Shown here: one piece after another, positions 50,219 through 60,954 of the stretch
Layout: every line of letters starts with the position of its first letter
Position numbering within the stretch: position 1 is the first letter of the stretch
Source of the DNA: Actinomarinicola tropica
Lineage (GTDB): Bacteria > Actinomycetota > Acidimicrobiia > Acidimicrobiales > SKKL01
Length of the DNA stretch: 64,000 nt
Assembly: GCF_009650215.1 (NCBI RefSeq)
Contig: NZ_CP045851.1
Coordinates: 2,011,001 to 2,075,000 of the forward strand
Direction: 5' to 3'
The notes under the pieces: model-generated
What the model saw: the letters and a program-made list of their open reading frames with translations, nothing else
Database searches by the model: none
Told to the model about the DNA's origin: nothing
Program-made: the position numbers and the translations under genes

Positions 50219-51151
50219 ATGAACCTGCGCGATCTCCAGTACCTGGTGGCCGTCGCCGACCATCGGCACTTCGGCCACGCGGCGGAGGCGTCGTTCGTCA
50301 GCCAGCCGACGCTGTCGACCCAGATCAAGAAGCTCGAGGCGGAGCTGGGCGTGGAGCTCGTCGAGCGCAGCCCACGGCAGGTGATGCTCACCGCTGCGGG
50401 CGAGCGGGTCGTCGAGCGGGCACGGGTCATCCTCCAGGAGGCGAACAGCATCCGGGGCATCGCCCAGCAGGCCGCCGATCCGGAGTCCGGGAGCCTGCGG
50501 ATCGGGCTCTTCCCGACGCTCGCCCCCTACCTGCTCCCCCACGTCGTGCCCAGGGTCCACGCCCGCTTCCCTCGGCTCGAGCTGCTCCTCGTCGAGGAGA
50601 AGACCGAGGTCGTCCTCCAGCAGCTCCGCACCGGCGAGCTCGACGTCGGCATCCTCGCCCTGCCGGTCGCCGAGGCCGGGCTCCACGTGGAGCCGCTCTT
50701 CGAGGAGGACTTCGTCCTCGCCGTCCCCACCGACCACCCGCTCGCGGCCTCCGAGGAGCTGGTCGACACCTCGGTGCTCGGTGGCGAGGACCTGCTCCTC
50801 CTCGAAGAGGGGCACTGCCTCCGGGACCAGGCGCTCGAGGTGTGCCACCTTTCGGGCGGCACCGAGCGGTCCGGGTTCCGGGCGACCAGCCTGGAGACGT
50901 TGCGGCAGATGGTCGCCGCCGGCGTGGGCACCACCCTCCTGCCCGAGCTCGCGGTGCAACCGCCGGTCCCGGCCAGCTCCGACATCCACCTGCGCCGGTT
51001 CCGGCCGCCGGCTCCCCGCCGCCGCATCGCCATGCTCTGGCGGCCCACTAGCGTCTACGCCGACCTGCTGCCCCAGCTGGCCGACGTCGTGCGGGACCTC
51101 CCGCCCGGTCTGGTCAGCCAGGCCGAGCCGCCGCCCCTCGCCGTGGGCTGA
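50219..51151 (+). CDS. oxyR: LysR-type peroxide sensor OxyR
   Basis: 310 residues from the ATG at 50219, chosen for GGGAGGGGGA upstream and the normal LysR N-terminus MNLRDLQYLVAVADHRHFG. The helix-turn-helix is at about 15-60. The peroxide-sensing cysteine pair is exactly as in OxyR proteins: EEGHCLRDQALEVC, with eight residues between cysteines. On oxidation it should form a disulfide and activate transcription. It is transcribed in the same direction as ahpCF, unlike many divergent OxyR loci. Confidence 0.94.
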   Translation: MNLRDLQYLVAVADHRHFGHAAEASFVSQPTLSTQIKKLEAELGVELVERSPRQVMLTAAGERVVERARVILQEANSIRGIAQQAADPESGSLRIGLFPTLAPYLLPHVVPRVHARFPRLELLLVEEKTEVVLQQLRTGELDVGILALPVAEAGLHVEPLFEEDFVLAVPTDHPLAASEELVDTSVLGGEDLLLLEEGHCLRDQALEVCHLSGGTERSGFRATSLETLRQMVAAGVGTTLLPELAVQPPVPASSDIHLRRFRPPAPRRRIAMLWRPTSVYADLLPQLADVVRDLPPGLVSQAEPPPLAVG

Positions 51152-51164
51152 GCCGCCCTCTGCC

Positions 51165-52655
51165 CTACCCGAGACCGAGCTGGGCGGCGAGGCGGACCCG
51201 CTGGACCTTGCCGGTCGGGCCGAGCGGCAGCGCCTCGACCGGCACCACCGTCGACGGGACCTTCGCCCGGCTGAGGCGCTCGGCGGCGAAGCGACGCAGG
51301 TCCGAGGTCGAGACGTCCTGTCGGAGCACCACCGCGGCGGCGACGCACTCGCCGCGCAGGTCGTCGGGGGCGGCGAACGCCGCGACGTCGACGACCGCCG
51401 GGTGGTCGAGGAGCACGGCCTCGACCTCGAACGGCGAGACCTTCTCCCCCGCCACGTTGATGATCTCCTTGAGCCGTCCGACCAGCGTGAGGTAGCGGTC
51501 GGCGTCGAGGCGACCGACGTCGCCGGTCCGGAACCACCCGTCCACCCAGGCGTCGTCGTTCGCGCCGGGCGGCGCCAGGTACCCGGCCATGACCCCTGGT
51601 CCGCGGATGACCACCTCGCCCTCGGCCTCGGCGTCCTCCTGCACACGACCGTCGACGAGCACCGCCACCTGGGCGCCCGCCCCCGGCCCGACCGTCCCGA
51701 CCTTCCGCGCCGCGGGCGGCAGCGGGTTGCTCGTCATCTGGTGCGATGCCTCGGTCATGCCGTAGGCGTTGAGCACCGGGCACCCCAGCTGCTCCTCGAG
51801 CGTGCTCCAGACCGTGGCCGGGAGCGGAGCCGAGCTCGAGCGCACGAACCGCAGGCGGCCCGTCGGCGGCTCGGCGGATGCGCCGCTCCGCAGGAGCATC
51901 GCCTGGTACATGGTCGGCACCGCCGTCGACCACGTGATCGCAGAGTCGGCCAGCCGGCGCCGGTGGGCGAAGGCATCGAAGCCCGGGGTGCACTCGACGC
52001 TGCCCCCGCCCGCCACCGTGGACAGGAGCGCGCCGACGAGGCCGTGGATGTGGAACAGCGGCATCACGTTCAGGCACCGGTCGTCGGGCGTCAGCCGGAG
52101 CGTGGCGGCGATCGACCGAGCCGACGCCGCCAGGTTGGCGGAGGGTTGACCGATGAGCTTCGGCGCCGCCGTCGTCCCCGAGCTGTGGAGGAGGAGCGCG
52201 AGGTCGTCGCGCTCGCCGTCGCCACGCCGCGCCCGGTCGGGGGCCTCGGCGAGGTGCAGCTGGTCATCGGCGTCGATCTCGACGATGCCGAGACCGAGTG
52301 ACCGCGCGACCGCAGCGGCCCGACCGGGCGCGGAGGCGTCGTCGCCGGCGACGACGACGAGCACGTCGGCGTCGAGGCGCACCAGCGCGTCGCGCAGCTC
52401 GCCCTCCCTCGCGCGCGGATCGAGCGGTGCGCAGGTCGCGCCGGCCATCGCCGCCAGGCAGACGATCGCCAGCTGAGGGCCGTTGGGCAGCGCCACCGCC
52501 ACTCGTGGCCTCGGCCCGCGGTCCGCGGCGCGGAGCACGTCGTGGAGCCGGTCGACCATCCGGAGCACGTCGTCGGCGCCGCGCACGGTCTCGCCGTCGG
52601 TGACGAGCGGGGCTGCCCCCGGGCGCGCCGCCAGCAGGTCGATCACCGCGCTCAC
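51165..52655 (-). CDS. AMP-dependent acyl-CoA synthetase/ligase
   Basis: 496 residues, GTG start at 52655 in a GTGA overlap with the glycosyltransferase-LpxD fusion gene. An adenylate-forming enzyme with phosphate loop LLHSSGTTAAPKLIG, YGMTEASHQM, WFRTGDVGRLDADRY and the catalytic lysine in LPLGPTGKVQR. It resembles the oxalate-CoA/long-chain acyl ligase group, but the acyl specificity cannot be read. Its tight coupling with an acyltransferase fusion suggests it activates the acyl chain or an intermediate used by that protein. Confidence 0.88.
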   Translation of the reverse strand: MSAVIDLLAARPGAAPLVTDGETVRGADDVLRMVDRLHDVLRAADRGPRPRVAVALPNGPQLAIVCLAAMAGATCAPLDPRAREGELRDALVRLDADVLVVVAGDDASAPGRAAAVARSLGLGIVEIDADDQLHLAEAPDRARRGDGERDDLALLLHSSGTTAAPKLIGQPSANLAASARSIAATLRLTPDDRCLNVMPLFHIHGLVGALLSTVAGGGSVECTPGFDAFAHRRRLADSAITWSTAVPTMYQAMLLRSGASAEPPTGRLRFVRSSSAPLPATVWSTLEEQLGCPVLNAYGMTEASHQMTSNPLPPAARKVGTVGPGAGAQVAVLVDGRVQEDAEAEGEVVIRGPGVMAGYLAPPGANDDAWVDGWFRTGDVGRLDADRYLTLVGRLKEIINVAGEKVSPFEVEAVLLDHPAVVDVAAFAAPDDLRGECVAAAVVLRQDVSTSDLRRFAAERLSRAKVPSTVVPVEALPLGPTGKVQRVRLAAQLGLG

Positions 52656-54991
52656 CGCCGCACCTTGCGCATGGACGCCACGGCCCGTAGCGCCGCCGCG
52701 TGGCCCATCGCAGGGAGCCCGGTGACGTGGCCGCCGTCGGGGACCTCGCTGATCACGGTGGCGCCGAGGGACACGCGTGCCCCGTCCCCGATCCGGAGGT
52801 TGTTGGACACCGTGGCCCCCGGACCGAGCCAGGTGTCGCTGCCGACCTCCACGTTGCCGTTGACGACAGCGCCGTGACCGATGGTGGTGCGCTCGCCGAC
52901 GCGGCAGTCGTGGGAGACGAACGCGCCGTTGCCGATCCGGCCGTCCGCACCGATCGTCGTGTCGGTGCCGAACAGGCCGCGAGCGACGATGGCCCCGGGG
53001 AACACGACCGTCCGGGCGCCGACCGCGACGCCACCCGCGTGGGGCATCTCGACGCGGCGGCCGCCGTCGGTGATCGTCTGGAAGCCGGCCGAGCCGAGCA
53101 CCGCACCGGCCATCACCCGCACGTCGGCCTCGAGGCGGACCGGCCCCGAGAGCGTCACGTGCGGCCCGATCACGACGCCAGGACCGATCTCCACGTCGAT
53201 CTCGTCGATCACGGCGGAGGGGTGCACGTCGGCCGACGGATCGATCGTGCTCGGTTGGTGGTGCCGGTAGAGGTCCGTCCGCGTCGCCAGCGCCTCGTGC
53301 AGGCGGGCGAAGGTGCCGCGCGGCGTCTCCGAGGTGATGACGCCGATCGGCGCGGGGACCTGGTCGACCAGGGCCGGCGGGACGACCACCGCGGCCGCGG
53401 CACCCGATGCGAGCGCCCGGTCGAGGAAGACGGGGCTCTCCGCGAAGGTCAACATCCCCGCTGTGGGCGCGGTGGCGAAGCGCAACGTGGTGAAGACCGC
53501 GTCACGGACGACGTCGACCGGTTCGAGCAGGGCGAGGCGGGACAACGTCCACGTGGCGTCGCCCTCTCTCGGCGACTCGACGACGAGATCGAGGTCCGGT
53601 CCGTGTCGACCCGTGAGGTCCCGCAACCACGTCCGTCCCTCCTGCACCAGGTCGAGCGCCACCGTGCAGCGGCCGGGCTCGCCCGGGGCCTGCACGCGCA
53701 CGCGGAGGATGCGCTCGGCGCCTGGCGGCAACGGCGTCTCGAACCGGGTGCGCTCGCCTTCGATCCCCATCGGCCTGCCGTCGGCGTCGAGCAGGTGGTA
53801 CGAGGCGAACAACGGCGCGTCACCGAGGGAGTGCAGCGTCTCGGACGACCCGTTGCGGACCGCGAGCAGCACCGACGTCGTGGCGCCTGCCTCGACGAAC
53901 CCCGGTGTGGTGAGCGGACGGAGGGCGACCTGGTGGGCCGCGCCCGGCGACAGCGCCGAGCCGAGGAGGACCGCCCCGCTCCGTGCCACCGCTTCGAGCG
54001 CACCGGCCCGGGCGACCTGCTCGTCCAGGAGCCCGACCCAGGTGGTGCGGTGGCCGTCCGGGACGCCCTCGAGGCGAACCTCCTCGTAGAGCGCCTCGTA
54101 CGCGTCGAGGGCCCGCTCGAGGTCGGCGACCTGGCGGATCCACGCAGACGCACGGGCCGCGTCGCGCGGGTCGTAGCGGTCGATCTCCTCGCCGACGGTC
54201 GACGCGGTGACCGGGCGTTGGAGGCAGCGGGCGCCGAAGTTCCAGTCGCGGAGGTCCGCCACGTCGTCCGCGGTGACGATGGACGCCAGCCCCCCGGCGT
54301 CGGCCACGACGACGGCGCAGCCGACGGCGAGCGCCTCGAGCACGCAGCGCCCCTTCCCGACGACCAGGTCGTAGCGGCCGAGGATCTCCTCGGGACGGTC
54401 CACGGCGGTGCCGACGCCCGCGCCGATCACCTCGACGTCGAGGCCACGCGCCGCGCAGGCCGCCCGCACCTCCTCCACGTAGCCGCCGCGCACCGCGTAG
54501 TTCGAGAAGACGGCGACCCGGCGGGGACGACGTGGGAGCCGGTCGCGCGGGACGAAGCGACGCATGTCGACGGCGTTGTGGATCAGGCGCGTGAGCTCGG
54601 CGGGGATGCCGGCCTCGAGCCGGATGCGCTCGTCGCAGTTGCGGTCGACGCTGACGTAGCGCCGCACCGCCGGCGAGCGCAGCGGGGCGTCGTCTGGGTG
54701 GAGCCGGTCGTGGCAGACGTAGAGCGCGGGCGTGGTCGGGAACGCGGCGAGGGCCGTGGCGGTCTCGACCGTCTGGTGCCCGTGGATCACATCGGGCGTC
54801 CACGGCGTCGAGGCCACGTCGTCGACGACGATGGCACCGTCGGCGCGCATCTCCTCGGCCAGCGCACCGGGTCGCGGCGTGTAGACGCACACGTCGTGCC
54901 CCCTCCGCCGCAGTCCGGCGTCGAGGTCGCGGACGACGACCTCGGTGCCGGTCCGCTCGTCCAGCTGGAGGTTCGTGATGAGGATCTTCAT
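52652..54991 (-). CDS. GT4 glycosyltransferase - Ig-like domain - LpxD-like acyltransferase fusion
   Basis: 779 residues. Residues about 1-320: GT-B glycosyltransferase (LDERTGTEVVVRDL, VIHGHQTVETA, VGKGRCVLEALAVGCAVVVADAGGL). About 355-470: Ig-like domain with a conserved pattern seen after methyl/glycosyltransferases of surface polysaccharides (SYHLLDADGRPM, GERTRFETPLPPG, DLVQEGRTWL). About 480-779: LpxD-like protein, with a non-repeat N-lobe then a hexapeptide beta-helix. It includes GSAGFQTI and the catalytic-type His in GAFVSHDCRVG, which lines up with the IAHN histidine of LpxD. Proposed role: glycosylation and N- or O-acylation of one envelope molecule. There is no signal peptide, so it acts in the cytoplasm or at the membrane face. 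Confidence 0.85.
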   Translation of the reverse strand: MKILITNLQLDERTGTEVVVRDLDAGLRRRGHDVCVYTPRPGALAEEMRADGAIVVDDVASTPWTPDVIHGHQTVETATALAAFPTTPALYVCHDRLHPDDAPLRSPAVRRYVSVDRNCDERIRLEAGIPAELTRLIHNAVDMRRFVPRDRLPRRPRRVAVFSNYAVRGGYVEEVRAACAARGLDVEVIGAGVGTAVDRPEEILGRYDLVVGKGRCVLEALAVGCAVVVADAGGLASIVTADDVADLRDWNFGARCLQRPVTASTVGEEIDRYDPRDAARASAWIRQVADLERALDAYEALYEEVRLEGVPDGHRTTWVGLLDEQVARAGALEAVARSGAVLLGSALSPGAAHQVALRPLTTPGFVEAGATTSVLLAVRNGSSETLHSLGDAPLFASYHLLDADGRPMGIEGERTRFETPLPPGAERILRVRVQAPGEPGRCTVALDLVQEGRTWLRDLTGRHGPDLDLVVESPREGDATWTLSRLALLEPVDVVRDAVFTTLRFATAPTAGMLTFAESPVFLDRALASGAAAAVVVPPALVDQVPAPIGVITSETPRGTFARLHEALATRTDLYRHHQPSTIDPSADVHPSAVIDEIDVEIGPGVVIGPHVTLSGPVRLEADVRVMAGAVLGSAGFQTITDGGRRVEMPHAGGVAVGARTVVFPGAIVARGLFGTDTTIGADGRIGNGAFVSHDCRVGERTTIGHGAVVNGNVEVGSDTWLGPGATVSNNLRIGDGARVSLGATVISEVPDGGHVTGLPAMGHAAALRAVASMRKVRR

Positions 54992-55010
54992 CCGCGCTCG
55001 TCGACGAGGG

Positions 55011-55047
55011 CCGGGGGCCGACCCCCCGGTGGGCGGCGGTCATCGTA
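55011..55047 (-). promoter_or_regulatory. Putative promoter and leader hairpin of the fusion gene
   Basis: On the minus strand TACGAT (55042-55047) could be a -10 box, giving a leader of about 45 bases. The leader folds into a 7-bp CCGGGGG/CCCCCGG hairpin (arms 55023-55029 and 55011-55017, 5-base loop) about 20 bases before the ATG. The hairpin could also stop read-through from the thioesterase gene. No convincing ribosome-binding site precedes the ATG. Confidence 0.4.
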
Positions 55048-55077
55048 GGCCGCGGCCCCCGCGTCCGCGGACTGCCG

Positions 55078-55887
55078 TCAGCCCGTGGGCAGGCGCAGGG
55101 CGCAGATCTGTGTGGCCTGGACCACGAGGCGGTCCTCGCTGTCCCACACCTCGCAGATCTCGTCGGCGAAGCCGTCGTGGATGATCGTGGTGCGGAACCG
55201 GATGCGCAGCGGGCCGGGAGCGGGCACGGCGCGGACGTAGGTGGTGAGGTCGAGCGTCGGGACCCAGCCGGTCTGCACCACGGAGAACGTCGCAGGCGGC
55301 ATGGCGTCGCTGACGAAGAGCAGCTCGACCGGGGTGACGGCGCGGTCGCCGTCGAGCCGGAACCAGGCGCGCAGCTCGCCCGAGCCGTTGCCGCTCGGCC
55401 CGTCGGGGCCGATCTGCAGAGCGTGGTCCGGGTCGAACAGGAGCTGGGTGCCGTTGGCCGGCCGGTTGGCCATGCCGAAGCCGATGCACTCGTCGATCGG
55501 TGCCAGCGGCGGCGGCGGGTTCTCTCCCCAGAACGGCGCGCTGCCCTCGGTCAGGGCGCCGAGCGTGAAGCGGGCGCTCACCGCGACGCGGCCGGCCTGG
55601 GCGAGCCGGGCGGTGACCTGGCTGGCGGTGCGCCCGACCCGCTGGACGTCGGTCTCGATCTCGGCCGGCCCGAGGTCCGGGGACCAGAGGTACGAGGCAC
55701 CGGTGGAGATCGGGTGGGGGTGCTCGGCGCCCTGCTCGGCGGCGGCGGCGACGGCCGCCTTCCCGAGGCAGGCGAGCATGAACCCGCCGTTCGGCTTGCC
55801 GCCACCGATGGAGAACTCCTCGGGCAGCTCGACGCCGAAGCGTCCCTCGCCGAGGGGGGTCAGGGGCGTCGCCTGGGCCAGATCCAT
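55078..55887 (-). CDS. TesB-like acyl-CoA thioesterase
   Basis: 269 residues from the ATG at 55887. Double hot-dog fold; the segments GGKPNGGFMLACLGKA and VGRTASQVTARLAQAGR are typical of the actinobacterial TesB-like/thioesterase superfamily proteins, and SPFWGENPPPPL is a usual linker. It hydrolyses acyl-CoA to free acid. A TATCCT box 6 bases before the ATG indicates a leaderless start. It sits on the same strand upstream of the GT-LpxD fusion and the acyl ligase, so the three may act on one acyl pool. Confidence 0.85.
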   Translation of the reverse strand: MDLAQATPLTPLGEGRFGVELPEEFSIGGGKPNGGFMLACLGKAAVAAAAEQGAEHPHPISTGASYLWSPDLGPAEIETDVQRVGRTASQVTARLAQAGRVAVSARFTLGALTEGSAPFWGENPPPPLAPIDECIGFGMANRPANGTQLLFDPDHALQIGPDGPSGNGSGELRAWFRLDGDRAVTPVELLFVSDAMPPATFSVVQTGWVPTLDLTTYVRAVPAPGPLRIRFRTTIIHDGFADEICEVWDSEDRLVVQATQICALRLPTG

Positions 55888-55893
55888 CCGGGC

Positions 55894-55899
55894 AGGATA
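55894..55899 (-). promoter_or_regulatory. Putative leaderless -10 box (TATCCT)
   Basis: TATCCT on the minus strand ends 6 bases before the thioesterase ATG. It separates this gene from the sigma-factor operon, whose last stop lies 32 bases upstream. Confidence 0.5.
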
Positions 55900-55930
55900 C
55901 GAGGTGGCCGGTTCGTCCCTGGACGAGATG

Positions 55931-57553
55931 TCAGTCGAGCGGCACGTGCCAGGTCTCCACTCCATCGGCGTGGCCGAACCGGACCTCGACCGCACCGAGT
56001 TCGTCCAGGCTGGTCCCCTCCACGAGGAGCAGGAAGAGGTTGGGCTCCGCTCCGGTCATCGCGGTCCCCGACGTCGGGATGACGGAGCCGTCGTGGCGGA
56101 CCAGCTCGGCGCCGTTGAACCCCGGCGGGACCGCCCCGTACACCGCGAGGTACCGCCCGTCGGTCACGACGCCCCACTCCGGACCGCCGAGGGACGAGAG
56201 CGGGATCGAGCTCGCTGCGCCACGAGCAGCACCCTGGATCTCTCCTTCGAGCTCCAGCCCTTCAGGGCCGCGGCGGCGGACGACGACCCGTGCGGCGACG
56301 TCGGAGAGGACGATCGAGGTGCCACCGACGAGGTCCGGGTCGAGCTGCGCCTCCTCCGCCCACCGGTCGGTGAGCTCCTGGTCACCCACCGGCCCGCTCG
56401 GATCTCCGATCTCCTCCGCGCGTTCGTCGGCCTGCCCGCCAGGATGCGTCGCCACCAGCTCCTCCCACTCCGCCTCGCCCACCTCGACCAGCTGCTCGAT
56501 CCGCTGGAGCACGGCCTCGAGGCCAGCGTCGTCGACGACGCGTGCTCCCACCCGGACGAGGGTGTCCCCGCCCTCCATCCACGACACCTCGACGAGGCCC
56601 CCGTCGTACCGGGCGATCACCGCGTCGACGCCACGGACGGCCGAGGACTCGACGTCGGTCGCGTAGGCATGGGCCGCTCGCCAGCGCTCCGGGCCGCCCG
56701 GCGCGGTCGTGACGGAGATGGCGTCGCCGGTCGGGCTCGCCACGCCGTCCCCCTCGCCGTGGAGGTAGGCGATCGTCGTCGTGTCCGACGGGAGGTCGTC
56801 CGCCATCAGGCCGAGGGTCGGCACGACGTCGCCCAGCCCGCCGTCGAAGAGCACGTCGTGGCCGGGAAGGGGGTCGTCGGCTCCGGCCTCCTGCGCGACG
56901 GCCGTCCGGACGAGCTGCACGAGGTCGTCGGCGTCGCCCCAGGACAGCAGCTGGCGCTCGGTGCCCCCCTCTCGCCAGATCACCGACGCGCCGCCGGCGG
57001 ACTCCTCCGTGAGCACCGCCTCCGGCCCGCCGACGTCGATCGGCGAGCCGCCGTCCAGGTCGGACTGCTCGGGCAGGTCCGGATCGGTGCCCGCGGGGAT
57101 CGCCACGTCGCTGACGACCTCCACCAGAACGTCCGGCCACGGGGCGCTCGCCCCGGCGGGCACGTGGACCCGCACCGCCAGCGACGGCAGGACCGGAGCC
57201 GGGCCCTGGTCGGGGGCCTCGACGCCTCCGTCGACGGCCACGACGCGGTCGTAGGTCTCGGCCACCTCCGGCGGCAGGACGAGGTGGCGGTGGCCGCCGG
57301 TCGTGGCGACCGGTGTCTCCTGGCCGCCGTCGTCGGCCACCAGCACCGCAGCGACCAGGGCCAGGGCGAGGACGACCGCAGCGGCCGCGACCCACCCGGC
57401 GGCTCCTCGACCCCGGCCGCGCGGCGCGGAGGCCACGGGTTCCCGCTGCAGCGACACCGGCAGCGGCGGCACCTCCACGGCGTCCACCCGCCGGTCGAGC
57501 TCGGCCACAGCCGACGCGAACCGGCGGTCGAGCTCCAGCGTCGACTCGCTCAT
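55931..57553 (-). CDS. Single-span membrane partner of ECF sigma factor (putative anti-sigma)
   Basis: 540 residues, ATG at 57553 in an ATGA overlap with the sigma stop. About 50 cytoplasmic residues (a helical DRRFASAVAELDRRVDAV segment) precede one membrane helix at about 53-73. A large extracytoplasmic region of about 460 acidic residues follows, with repeated mixed beta domains and no lipobox. The position and topology match anti-sigma factors that hold the sigma factor until an outside signal arrives. The N-terminus lacks a zinc-binding HxxxCxxC motif. The big outer part resembles no family I can name. Confidence 0.8.
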   Translation of the reverse strand: MSESTLELDRRFASAVAELDRRVDAVEVPPLPVSLQREPVASAPRGRGRGAAGWVAAAAVVLALALVAAVLVADDGGQETPVATTGGHRHLVLPPEVAETYDRVVAVDGGVEAPDQGPAPVLPSLAVRVHVPAGASAPWPDVLVEVVSDVAIPAGTDPDLPEQSDLDGGSPIDVGGPEAVLTEESAGGASVIWREGGTERQLLSWGDADDLVQLVRTAVAQEAGADDPLPGHDVLFDGGLGDVVPTLGLMADDLPSDTTTIAYLHGEGDGVASPTGDAISVTTAPGGPERWRAAHAYATDVESSAVRGVDAVIARYDGGLVEVSWMEGGDTLVRVGARVVDDAGLEAVLQRIEQLVEVGEAEWEELVATHPGGQADERAEEIGDPSGPVGDQELTDRWAEEAQLDPDLVGGTSIVLSDVAARVVVRRRGPEGLELEGEIQGAARGAASSIPLSSLGGPEWGVVTDGRYLAVYGAVPPGFNGAELVRHDGSVIPTSGTAMTGAEPNLFLLLVEGTSLDELGAVEVRFGHADGVETWHVPLD

Positions 57554-58098
57554 CGCTCCTCCTCCCTCGACCCGAGCCGGGCCGCCAGCGCCTGGCGACC
57601 CCTGTGGAGGTGGACCTTCGTGGTCGCCACCGTGATCCCGAGCACGTCGGCGATCTCCGCGACCGGTCGATCCTCCAGGTAGTGCAGCGCGACCGCCTGG
57701 CACTGCCGCTCCGGCAGATCCCGGACCGCCGCCCACAGCTCGTCGTCGGGCGGACGCGGGTCCGTCACCGTGCCCGGGCGCGCCACGCGGTCCATGGCCT
57801 TCACCTCGACGGCCCGGCGGCGGGCGAAGGATCGGCAGGCGTTGAGGAGCACCCGTCGGGCGTAGGCACCGGGCGCGTCGTAGCCGCCGACGTCGTGCCA
57901 GCGGCCGTGGACGGCGAGCATCGTCTCCTGCACGAGCTCCTCGCCCAGGTCACGACGACCCGTCAGGCTCCACGCCAACCGGAGAAGCGGCCGGTACTCG
58001 TCGAGGTAGAACCGCTCGAAGTCAACCGGCCCCGTGGTCAGCGCCGCCCTGGCCGCCGGCTCGTCGCCGTGGTCCGCCGTCCGTCGTCCCGCTCTCAC
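57550..58098 (-). CDS. ECF-type RNA polymerase sigma factor (SigE-like)
   Basis: 182 residues, GTG start at 58098. Region 2 (about 25-90) has FYLDEYRPLLRLAWSLTG and GEELVQETML; region 4 (about 118-175) has LPERQCQAVALHYLEDRPVAEIADVLGITVATTKVHLHRGR. Region 3 is absent, as in ECF factors. The pattern corresponds to the SigE/ECF41-unrelated actinobacterial group often paired with a membrane anti-sigma. A 14-bp palindrome lies 10 bases upstream of the start. Confidence 0.93.
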   Translation of the reverse strand: MRAGRRTADHGDEPAARAALTTGPVDFERFYLDEYRPLLRLAWSLTGRRDLGEELVQETMLAVHGRWHDVGGYDAPGAYARRVLLNACRSFARRRAVEVKAMDRVARPGTVTDPRPPDDELWAAVRDLPERQCQAVALHYLEDRPVAEIADVLGITVATTKVHLHRGRQALAARLGSREEER

Positions 58099-58107
58099 AC
58101 CACCTCA

Positions 58108-58121
58108 CACGCTCGAGCGTG
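58108..58121. promoter_or_regulatory. 14-bp perfect palindrome CACGCTCGAGCGTG
   Basis: The palindrome starts 10 bases before the sigma-factor GTG and lies in the 153-base gap between that gene and the divergent cation ATPase. It has no loop and no T-tract, so an operator is more likely than a terminator. The bound regulator is unknown. Confidence 0.4.
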
Positions 58122-58251
58122 CAGGAAGGTTTACCCGACCTCGGCCGGGAAACCGCCGATCGGACCCATCGGACGGGGTCGGAGGCCCCTGGGCCCCCAG
58201 CGCCACGTCCGGTCTGCTGGGAGGTGGACCGCCGACGAGAGGACGAGACCG

Positions 58252-60918
<2,667 letters not shown>

Positions 60919-60954
60919 GGACGGCCATCCCCGGGATGCGAGGATGGTCGGGTC

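Noticed and set aside
52700-55048. A 782-codon plus-strand frame over the GT-LpxD fusion
   Set aside because: No motif; the minus strand encodes recognisable GT4 and beta-helix patterns.
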